In this document: one piece after another, positions 56,904 through 64,000 of the stretch
Position numbering within the stretch: the first letter of the stretch is position 1
How the letters are laid out: every line of letters begins with the position of its first letter
Source: Pseudomonadota bacterium
GTDB taxonomy: Bacteria; Pseudomonadota; Alphaproteobacteria; Azospirillales; Azospirillaceae
DNA length: 64,000 bases
Direction: 5' to 3'
Assembly (NCBI GenBank): GCA_023423695.1
Contig: JAFAFA010000114.1
Coordinates: 1 to 64,000, forward strand
Notes under the pieces: generated by a model
Seen by the model: only the letters and a program-made list of their open reading frames with translations
Databases searched by the model: none
Told to the model about the DNA's origin: nothing
Position numbers and translations under genes: made by a program

Positions 56904-57367
56904 GGGCGCCGAAGGCTCTGCGCGCCGGCCTGACTGCGTGCATGCTGGTTCTGGCGGCCGGCTCCGCATCGGCGCAATCGCAGCCGCAACTGCCCGGACC
57001 CATTCCGCTGACCCCCGATGCCGCCCGTGAGCGGCCGGTGATCGATCTGTCGCTGTGCCAGCGGCTGACCCGTCATGTGCCGGCCGCCGACGTGGAATAC
57101 CGGCCGGGAGTGGATGTGAACGGCCGCCCGGTGGTGCCGGCCGACCTGCCGGGCAGCGCCGGCGCGCAGCCGCCGATCCCCGTCGACCTGCCGCTGTCGG
57201 TCGATCTCGCCCGGCGGATGGGCATCGCCCTGCCGTCGGTGCCGTTCCTGCCCGACGATGTGACGGCGGTCTGGCTCAGCGTGGTGGGCGACCGCCTCTA
57301 TCTCAATGGCCAGCCGATCGATCCGGGGGCGGAGGATCGCCTCTACGCCTATTGCCGCGCCCGCTAG
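56900..57367 (+). CDS. Exported hypothetical protein, 155 residues
   Basis: GTG 56900 overlaps the preceding stop, so the two genes are translationally coupled. The product has a signal peptide (LRAGLTACMLVLAAGSASAQ), then a Pro-rich mature part with one Cys near each end (LSLCQRLTRHV, LYAYCRAR) that could form a disulphide. Repeated PVxVDLPxSxDLARRMGI-like segments suggest a small beta domain. Not assigned to a family. Confidence 0.6.
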   Translation: MRAPKALRAGLTACMLVLAAGSASAQSQPQLPGPIPLTPDAARERPVIDLSLCQRLTRHVPAADVEYRPGVDVNGRPVVPADLPGSAGAQPPIPVDLPLSVDLARRMGIALPSVPFLPDDVTAVWLSVVGDRLYLNGQPIDPGAEDRLYAYCRAR

Positions 57368-57522
57368 GGACGGGGGCCGGGCAGGGACCGAGCGGGGGGC
57401 TTACAGTGGACAAGTGCGGGCGACCTTCCTAAAGTCGCTCACCCGCCGTCGCGCCCGCCCTTTCCCAGAGAAGCGGCAGGTGCCGCGGCCTTGTCGAACA
57501 CCTCGCACACGAGAGCAGAGCC

Positions 57523-58836
57523 ATGCGGCTGTCCAGCTTCTTCATGCCGACCCTCAAGGAGACCCCGACCGAGGCGCAGATCGTCTCGCACCGCCTGATG
57601 CTGCGGGCCGGGATGATCCGCCAGACCAGCGCCGGCATCTATGCCTGGCTGCCGCTGGGCTATCGGGTTCTGCGCAAGATCGAGCAGATCGTCCGCGAGG
57701 AGCAGGACGCCGCCGGTGCGCAGGAACTGCTGATGCCGACCATCCAGTCGGCCGATCTGTGGCGCGAAAGCGGCCGCTACGACGATTACGGCAAGGAGAT
57801 GCTGCGCATCACCGACCGCCACGACCGCGAGATGCTGTTCGGCCCGACGAACGAGGAGATGATCACCGACATCTTCCGCTCCTTCGTCAAGAGCTACCGC
57901 CAGCTGCCGCTGAACCTCTACCACATTCAGTGGAAGTTCCGTGACGAGATCCGCCCGCGCTTCGGCGTGATGCGCGGCCGCGAATTCCTGATGAAGGACG
58001 CCTATTCCTTCGACATCGATGCGGCCGGCGCCCGCCGTTCCTATCAGAAGATGTTCCTGGCTTACCTCCGCACCTTCGCCCGCATGGGGCTGAAGGCGAT
58101 TCCGATGCGCGCCGACACCGGCCCAATCGGCGGCGACCTGAGCCATGAGTTCATCATCCTGGCCGAGACCGGCGAAAGCGGCGTCTTCTGCCACAAGGAC
58201 TGGGAAAATCTCGACATATTGAAAAGCCAAGTCGAATATGGCGATGACCTTGAGGCTTTTTTCAACTGGGTAACGAGCATCTATGCCGCTACCGACGAGA
58301 AGCACGATCCGGCCAACAGCCCGGTGCCGGAGTCCGATCTGGTGTCGGCCCGCGGCATCGAGGTCGGCCACATCTTCAACTTCGGCACCAAGTATTCCAA
58401 GCCGATGAATGCCGTGGTCGCCGGCCCGAACGGCGAGTCGATCCCGGTGGAGATGGGCAGCTACGGCATCGGCGTGTCGCGCCTGATGGGCGCGATCATC
58501 GAGGCCAGCCACGACGACAACGGCATCATCTGGCCGGACGCCGTCGCCCCCTTCAACGTGGGCCTGATCAACCTGAAGTCCGGCGACGCCGAGACCGACC
58601 GCGTCTGCGCCGAGCTGAACGCCAAGCTGGAAGCCGCCGGCCTAGAGGTCGCCTATGACGACCGCGACGAGCGTCCCGGCGCCAAGTTCGCCGACATGGA
58701 CCTGATCGGCGTTCCCTGGCAGCTGGTCGTCGGCCCGCGCGGCCTGAAGAACGGCGTCGTCGAGCTGAAGCGCCGGGCGACGGGCGAGAAGGAAGAGCTG
58801 CCGGTCGAGGCGGCGCTGGCGAAGCTGCTGGGCTGA
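57523..58836 (+). CDS. proS: Prolyl-tRNA synthetase
   Basis: Class II aminoacyl-tRNA synthetase of 437 residues: the shorter alphaproteobacterial type without the editing (INS) domain. Motif 1 region QIVSHRLMLRAGMIRQTSAGIYAWLP (core HRLMLRAGMIRQTSAG), motif 2 WKFRDEIRPRFGVMRGREFLMKD in part (core FRDEIRPRFGVMRGREF), motif 3 SYGIGVSRLMGAIIE, and a C-terminal anticodon-binding domain. ATG 57523. Confidence 0.95.
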   Translation: MRLSSFFMPTLKETPTEAQIVSHRLMLRAGMIRQTSAGIYAWLPLGYRVLRKIEQIVREEQDAAGAQELLMPTIQSADLWRESGRYDDYGKEMLRITDRHDREMLFGPTNEEMITDIFRSFVKSYRQLPLNLYHIQWKFRDEIRPRFGVMRGREFLMKDAYSFDIDAAGARRSYQKMFLAYLRTFARMGLKAIPMRADTGPIGGDLSHEFIILAETGESGVFCHKDWENLDILKSQVEYGDDLEAFFNWVTSIYAATDEKHDPANSPVPESDLVSARGIEVGHIFNFGTKYSKPMNAVVAGPNGESIPVEMGSYGIGVSRLMGAIIEASHDDNGIIWPDAVAPFNVGLINLKSGDAETDRVCAELNAKLEAAGLEVAYDDRDERPGAKFADMDLIGVPWQLVVGPRGLKNGVVELKRRATGEKEELPVEAALAKLLG

Positions 58837-58958
58837 TCGGCTTAACCCGACCAGGAAGCCCGGATGGCCGCAATGCGGCGATCCGGGCTTTGCCCTTTTT
58901 CCGCCACGCTCACGTTCCCATGTAGGGCATCGTTTCCGCCCACCCACAGGACCCTCGC

Positions 58959-60206
58959 ATGATCTTCAACGCCTTCGAACGCATGGTCGCGATGCGTTAC
59001 CTCCGGGCGCGCCGCCAGGAAGGGTTCATCTCGGTCATCGCGGGGTTTTCGCTGCTGGGCATCGCGCTCGGCGTGGCGACGCTCATCATCGTGATGGCGG
59101 TGATGAACGGCTTCCGGGCGGAGCTGCTGGGCCGCGTGCTCGGCCTCAACGGGCACCTCAACGTCTACAACATGCGCGGCGGGCCGCTGCCGGACTTCGA
59201 CATTCTGGCCGGCAAGCTGCGCAACACGCCCGGCGTCAGCACCGTCACCCCGACGGTGGAAGGTCAGGCGCTGGTGTCGGTGCGCGGCGTCGCGTCGGGC
59301 GCCGTCATCCGCGGCGTGCGGGCGGAAGACTTCAAAATGCGGCCGACGCTGGCCAACAACGTCATCCGCGGCTCGGCCGAGGAATTCGGCGACGACCGTA
59401 TCGCCATAGGCTCGCGCATGGCCCAGCGGCTGGGATTGAGCGTCGGCGACCAGATCACGCTGATCGCGCCGCAGGGCAACGTCACCGCCTTTGGCACCGT
59501 GCCACGGATGCGCAGCTATCCCATCGGCGCGATCTTCGACGTCGGCATGTTCGAATACGACAACAGCTTCATCTTCCTGCCGCTGGAGGAGGCACAGGCC
59601 TTCTTCCGCACCGGCGACGCCGTGACCTCGCTGGAGGTTTTCGTGGACGACCCGATGCAGATCGTGGCCGCGCGTGCCTCGGTCCAGTCGGCGGTTGCCG
59701 GGGAAGGGCGGGTGGTCGACTGGCAGCAGTCGAACGCCAGCTTCTTCACCGCGCTCCAGGTCGAACGCAACGTGATGTTCCTGATCCTGTCGCTGATCAT
59801 CATGGTCGCGGCCTTCAACATCATCTCCAGCCTGATCATGCTGGTGAAGGACAAGGGGCGCGACATCGCGATCCTGCGCACGATGGGGGCGACGCGCGGC
59901 ATGGTCATGCGCATCTTCTTCCTGTCCGGCGCCAGCGTGGGCGTGACGGGGACACTGCTCGGGTTGGCTCTCGGCGTGTCCTTTGCGCTGAACATCGAGA
60001 GCATCCGGCAGGTCATCCAGGGGCTGACCGGCACCAACCTGTTCAATGCCGAGATCTATTTCCTCTCCCACCTGCCGGCCAAGATCGACTGGAGCGAAGT
60101 GGTGCAGGTGACGCTGATGGCACTGGGCCTGTCCTTCGCCGCCACCATCTACCCGTCCTGGCGCGCCGCCCGGCTTGATCCGGTGGAGGCCCTGCGCTAT
60201 GAGTGA
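58959..60206 (+). CDS. lolC: Lipoprotein-releasing ABC transporter permease LolC/LolE
   Basis: Inner-membrane permease (415 residues) of the LolCDE-type complex that extracts outer-membrane lipoproteins. Four helices: one near the N-terminus (VIAGFSLLGIALGVATLIIVMAVMNGF in part) and three in the C-terminal FtsX domain (from NVMFLILSLIIMVAAFNIISS). A periplasmic domain lies between them. The LolC/E signature MNGFRAELLGRVLG is present. Only one permease gene is here, as in most non-enteric bacteria (LolF-type homodimer). Confidence 0.93.
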   Translation: MIFNAFERMVAMRYLRARRQEGFISVIAGFSLLGIALGVATLIIVMAVMNGFRAELLGRVLGLNGHLNVYNMRGGPLPDFDILAGKLRNTPGVSTVTPTVEGQALVSVRGVASGAVIRGVRAEDFKMRPTLANNVIRGSAEEFGDDRIAIGSRMAQRLGLSVGDQITLIAPQGNVTAFGTVPRMRSYPIGAIFDVGMFEYDNSFIFLPLEEAQAFFRTGDAVTSLEVFVDDPMQIVAARASVQSAVAGEGRVVDWQQSNASFFTALQVERNVMFLILSLIIMVAAFNIISSLIMLVKDKGRDIAILRTMGATRGMVMRIFFLSGASVGVTGTLLGLALGVSFALNIESIRQVIQGLTGTNLFNAEIYFLSHLPAKIDWSEVVQVTLMALGLSFAATIYPSWRAARLDPVEALRYE

Positions 60207-60954
60207 TGCCGCCGCCATGAACGCCAAGCTGGACCCGATGCTGGAGCTGTCGGGCATCGTCCGCCGCTTCGAACAGGCGGGCGAGACGCTGGAAGTGCTG
60301 CGCGGGGTCGAGCTGACCGTCGGCGCCGGGGAATTGGTGGCGCTGGTCGGCCCGTCGGGTGCCGGCAAGTCGACGCTGCTGCACATCGCCGGCCTGCTGG
60401 AACGGCCCACGAGCGGCACGGTGCGCATCGCCGGCACCGACGTGTCGAACCTGGACGACGGCAAGCGGACCGAGGTCCGGCGCCGGTCCATCGGTTTCGT
60501 CTACCAGTTCCACCATTTGCTGCCGGAATTCTCGGCGCGGGAAAACATCGTCCTGCCGCAGATGATCGCCGGCGTGCCAAAATCCGTCGCCAAGCAGCGC
60601 GCGGACGAGCTTCTGCGTATGGTCGGGCTGGAACAGCGCGGCACCCACCGTCCGGCCCGCCTGTCGGGCGGCGAGCAGCAGCGCGTCGCCATCGCCCGCG
60701 CGCTGGCCAACGCCCCGTCGCTGCTGATCGCCGACGAGCCGACCGGCAACCTCGACCCGCACACGGCGGAGCATGTCTTCACCATGCTGTCGGCCATCGT
60801 CCGGCAGGCCAAGGTGGGGGCCTTGGTCGCCACGCACAATCTGGACCTCGCCCGCCGCATGGACCGGGTTCTGGAGATGCGCGACGGTCGATTGGTCGAG
60901 TACCAGCCGTCGGAACTGGTCCCGCTGGCCGAGGCTGCGCCGGAAGCGTCATAG
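60199..60954 (+). CDS. lolD: Lipoprotein-releasing ABC transporter ATPase LolD
   Basis: ATP-binding subunit (251 residues) of the Lol transporter. Walker A GPSGAGKST at about 50-58, Q-loop YQFHHLLPEF, signature RLSGGEQQRVAIARAL, Walker B LLIADEPTGNLD, and switch His in ATHNLDLA. ATG 60199 overlaps the permease gene by 8 bases, with GGTGGAGG upstream. Confidence 0.95.
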   Translation: MSDAAAMNAKLDPMLELSGIVRRFEQAGETLEVLRGVELTVGAGELVALVGPSGAGKSTLLHIAGLLERPTSGTVRIAGTDVSNLDDGKRTEVRRRSIGFVYQFHHLLPEFSARENIVLPQMIAGVPKSVAKQRADELLRMVGLEQRGTHRPARLSGGEQQRVAIARALANAPSLLIADEPTGNLDPHTAEHVFTMLSAIVRQAKVGALVATHNLDLARRMDRVLEMRDGRLVEYQPSELVPLAEAAPEAS

Positions 60955-61062
60955 GCCGAAAGCGCGCCGTCCCCCCGGTTGCCAAGCCGGTGCCGTGCCC
61001 CCACTCTCAAGCGCGACCGCACCGGCTGAGCTGCGGCACAGGCAAGACAGGGGACATCGGGG

Positions 61063-61920
61063 ATGGACCAGCGTATCATCGATCTCTACGACGAATACAC
61101 CCATGCGCCGCTGCCGCGCCGGGTCTTCCTGGAGCGGCTGGCGGTGCTGGCCGGCAGCGCGGCGGCGATTCCGACCATCCTGGCGGCGATCGAACCGAAC
61201 TATGCCCACGCGGCCATCGTCGGCGAGGACGACAAGCGTCTGGCGGCGGAAAAGGTGAGTTTCCAGGGGGCGACCGGCGATGTGTCCGGCTATCTCGCCC
61301 GGCCGAAGCTGTCGGACAAGGCCCCGGCGGTGATCGTCATCCACGAGAACCGCGGCCTGAACGCCTATGTCGAGGACGTCACCCGCCGTCTCGCCACCGA
61401 AGGCTTCGTGGCGCTCGCTCCCGACCTGCTGTCGCCGCTGGGCGGCACGCCGCAGGACCCGGACAAGGCCCGCGACATGATCGGCCAGCTCGACGCCGAC
61501 AAGACGGTCAACAACCTGATCGCGGCCATGAGCTACCTGATGGCCTACCGCTATTCCTCGGCCAAGGTCGGCGCCGTCGGCTTCTGCTGGGGCGGCGGCA
61601 TGGTCAACCGGCTCGCGCTGAAGGCTCCCGACCTCAAGGCCGGTGTCGCCTTCTACGGCCCGACGCCCGACCCGGCGCTGGTGACGACCGTCAAGGCGCC
61701 GCTGATGCTCCACTATGCCGGGCTCGACCAGCGCATCAATGCCGGCATCCCCGCCTATGACGAGGCGCTGAAGAAGGCCGGCGTGGAGCACGAGATCCAT
61801 ATGTACGAGGGCGTCAACCACGCCTTCCACAACGACACCTCGGCCGAGCGCTACAACAAGGAGGCCGCCGATCTGGCCTGGAAGCGCACCGTGGAGTTCC
61901 TGAAGGCGAAGCTGGCTTAG
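61063..61920 (+). CDS. Dienelactone hydrolase family protein with N-terminal export-like signal
   Basis: Alpha/beta hydrolase (285 residues). Catalytic Cys175 in GAVGFCWGGGMV, an Asp in the following strand region and His in YEGVNHAFHND complete the DLH triad. A hydrophobic segment preceded by a twin-Arg-like RRVFLERL (19-26) suggests Tat export or membrane anchoring, seen in a subgroup annotated as YghX-like hydrolases. Substrate is not known; chlorocatechol degradation is not implied, because no catabolic neighbours exist. Confidence 0.88.
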   Translation: MDQRIIDLYDEYTHAPLPRRVFLERLAVLAGSAAAIPTILAAIEPNYAHAAIVGEDDKRLAAEKVSFQGATGDVSGYLARPKLSDKAPAVIVIHENRGLNAYVEDVTRRLATEGFVALAPDLLSPLGGTPQDPDKARDMIGQLDADKTVNNLIAAMSYLMAYRYSSAKVGAVGFCWGGGMVNRLALKAPDLKAGVAFYGPTPDPALVTTVKAPLMLHYAGLDQRINAGIPAYDEALKKAGVEHEIHMYEGVNHAFHNDTSAERYNKEAADLAWKRTVEFLKAKLA

Positions 61921-61934
61921 GAGAGCGCTATTGG

Positions 61935-62125
61935 CCCCCTCCCCATCCCTCCCCCACTCTCAGCGGACCTACGGTCCGCCTGTCGCGTCAGCACAAAGCG
62001 GAGCGTTGTGCGAGAGCTTCGCGGGAGAGGGGGCAGGAGCTTTGCAAAAGTTCAGCGGCAGTTCCCTCTCCCGTGATCGGACCGGCCTTGGGCGGGCCGA
62101 GTGGGGGGGAGGGTTAGGGAGGGGG
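61935..62125. repeat. About 190-base element with long inverted ends
   Basis: Terminal arms of 25-27 bases, at 61935-61959 (CCCCCTCCCCATCCCTCCC...) and 62099-62125 (...GGGAGGGTTAGGGAGGGGG), imperfectly complementary. Nested inside are agcggac/gtccgct and cgggagaggg/ccctctcccg pairs. No open reading frame. Shares its right-end GGGTTAGGG motif with the elements at 2076 and 25857. It fills the gap between the hydrolase and the convergent isochorismatase-like gene. Confidence 0.6.
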
Positions 62126-62127
62126 CA

Positions 62128-62703
62128 TCACCGCAACACCTTCCTCAACACCTCCGCGGTCTCCACAACCGTCGCATACTCGCCGTCCATATTGGCGAGC
62201 GACAGGTCGTGTACCTCGTCCGCGGTGCGCAACCTTCCCGACCGATCCAACTTGGCGAAGGTGAAGCAGGCGTCGGCGACCAGACGCACGTCGTAGCCCA
62301 GGTTGCCGGCCATCCGCACCGTCGCCTCGACGCTGTTGTTGGTGATGACGCCGGCCACCACCAGCGTGCCGATGCCGCGGCCGCGCAGCCACTCGTCAAG
62401 GCGCGTGCCGATGAAGGCGCTGTTCACCGCCTTGCCGATCACCGTTTCGCCCGGAAGCGGCATGGCCTCCTCCTTGAAGGCATGGCCGGGTCCGCCGGGA
62501 CGATAGGTGGAGGCCGGGTCGGTCGAATCATGGCGAATATGGACCACAGGCCGACCGTCCCGCCGCCAAGCGGCCAGCAAGGCTGCAACGTTGGCTTCGG
62601 CCTGCGGGTTGTTGCGCGGTCCGAGGCGGCTCCAGCGCTGATCGTCGATGGCCTTTTGCAGGTCGACGATCAGCAGGGCGGCGTCATGGGGGAGCGATTC
62701 CAT
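62128..62703 (-). CDS. Isochorismatase-fold (cysteine hydrolase family) protein with Ser for the catalytic Cys
   Basis: A 191-residue protein of the isochorismatase-like fold. Asp14 (ALLIVDLQKAID) and Lys91 (VIGKAVNSAF) of the catalytic triad are present, but the position of the nucleophile Cys is Ser124 (GVITNNSVEATVRMAGNLGYD, given here up to GYD). Homologues carrying this Ser form a recognised subgroup and may have altered or lost activity. ATG 62703 is chosen over 62730 because of an AGGAT site and the position of the first conserved Asp. Divergent from crcB. Confidence 0.8.
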   Translation of the reverse strand: MESLPHDAALLIVDLQKAIDDQRWSRLGPRNNPQAEANVAALLAAWRRDGRPVVHIRHDSTDPASTYRPGGPGHAFKEEAMPLPGETVIGKAVNSAFIGTRLDEWLRGRGIGTLVVAGVITNNSVEATVRMAGNLGYDVRLVADACFTFAKLDRSGRLRTADEVHDLSLANMDGEYATVVETAEVLRKVLR

Positions 62704-62812
62704 GCCGACGATCCTGCCGCCATTGTCCATCGCGTGACAAGTGGCACGGTTTCTGGCTCTAATCCGGCGCTCGATCCCCACTCCCACCGTCCTGCGCTGA
62801 ACCGGAGGCGCC

Positions 62813-63213
62813 GTGCTCGCATCTCCCCTTTCCTTGCTTGCCGTTGCCGTCGGTGGCGCCGCCGGATCGGTGGCGCGCTATCTGATGCTGTTGGCGGTCA
62901 TGCAGTGGGTCGGCACCCGGTTCCCGGTGGGGACGATCATCGTCAACGTGATCGGCTGCACGGTGATGGGCATGCTGTCGGAACTGGCGGCGCTGACATG
63001 GTCGCCGTCGCCGGAACTGCGGGCCCTGCTGCTGGTCGGCGTGCTCGGCGGCTTCACCACCTTCTCCTCCTTCACGCTGGACATCGGCGTTCTCGTCGCC
63101 CGTGACGAGTTCGCCGCGGCGGCGGGATACTTCCTCGCCTCGACGCTGTTCAGCGTGGTGGGCTTCTTTGCCGGCCTGTGGGCCGTGCGTTCTCTTGTTT
63201 CGGTGTCCCTCTG

Positions 63214-63214
<1 letters not shown>
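62813..63214 (+). CDS. crcB: Fluoride ion channel CrcB/Fluc
   Basis: Small dual-topology membrane protein (133 residues, four helices) that lets fluoride leave the cell. Conserved motifs: GGAAGSVARYLM, RFPVGTIIVNVIGC, and GVLGGFTTFSSFTLD with the Phe/Thr fluoride path. Start GTG 62813 after CGGAGG. Its stop overlaps the next ATG by one base (TGATG). I see no fluoride riboswitch motif upstream. Confidence 0.93.

Positions 63215-64000
<786 letters not shown>

Noticed and set aside
62704..62812. Possible fluoride riboswitch before crcB
   Set aside because: The expected conserved GGCGAUGG-type core is not found in the 109 bases upstream, and there is no suitable terminator.

Overview
The window reads as ordinary, gene-dense chromosome of a high-GC alphaproteobacterium. 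Gene content and order (urease cluster, ilvBHC, mre operon, a 14-gene nuo operon running into birA-coaX-rnj, then proS-lolCD) fit Rhodospirillales and most resemble Azospirillum. That placement is inference from recognised families; no database was searched. I see no phage, transposase, integrase, CRISPR array or biosynthetic cluster.

Layout. 1-4872: urease cluster ureB-ureC-[glutamate racemase]-ureE-ureF-ureG on the plus strand, probably preceded by a HupE/UreJ membrane gene. 4981-8073: a secreted PRC-barrel protein, a DUF2892 membrane protein, fabI and a bacteriohemerythrin. 8092-11364: serB (minus), miaA and a 2-aminoadipate-type aminotransferase. 11534-15258: branched-chain amino acid genes ilvB-ilvH and ilvC, with visible promoters, a structured ilvB leader and terminators. 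15256-17027: divergent ArsR-type regulator and EamA transporter. 17041-21500: rod-shape operon mreB-mreC-mreD-mrdA (minus). 21871-25354: UPF0114 protein, phoU, hisE and a regulatory-domain methyltransferase. 25470-25809: promoter, two identical tRNA-Lys(CTT) genes and a terminator. 25923-29965: a second hemerythrin, oligoendopeptidase F, and the divergent argP/argO pair with an operator between them. 30003-35652: small hypotheticals, DUF3574, prpE, a DsbA-family protein, a lipoprotein and other short secreted or unknown proteins. 35717-35996: tRNA-Asp with promoter and terminator.

36242-50835 holds the complete complex I operon nuoABCDEFGHIJKLMN, many genes overlapping by a few bases. It continues through birA, coaX, rnj, a methylmalonyl-CoA epimerase, DUF1467 and tag (to 55522). 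55600-55750 is a candidate small RNA with two anti-Shine-Dalgarno-like motifs and an intrinsic terminator. 56001-57367 holds two overlapping genes of unknown function, followed by proS, lolC/E-lolD, a dienelactone hydrolase, an isochorismatase-fold protein with Ser in place of the catalytic Cys, crcB, and an RluA-family pseudouridine synthase cut by the window end.

Three GC-rich palindromic elements of related sequence (2076-2183, 25857-25905, 61935-62125) lie between genes and look like members of one dispersed repeat family. The most unusual signals are the glutamate racemase inside the urease cluster, a His/Asp-rich insert in NuoL, the candidate sRNA, the nucleophile-less isochorismatase homologue and the dispersed palindromes. 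None of these amounts to a clearly new multi-gene system.
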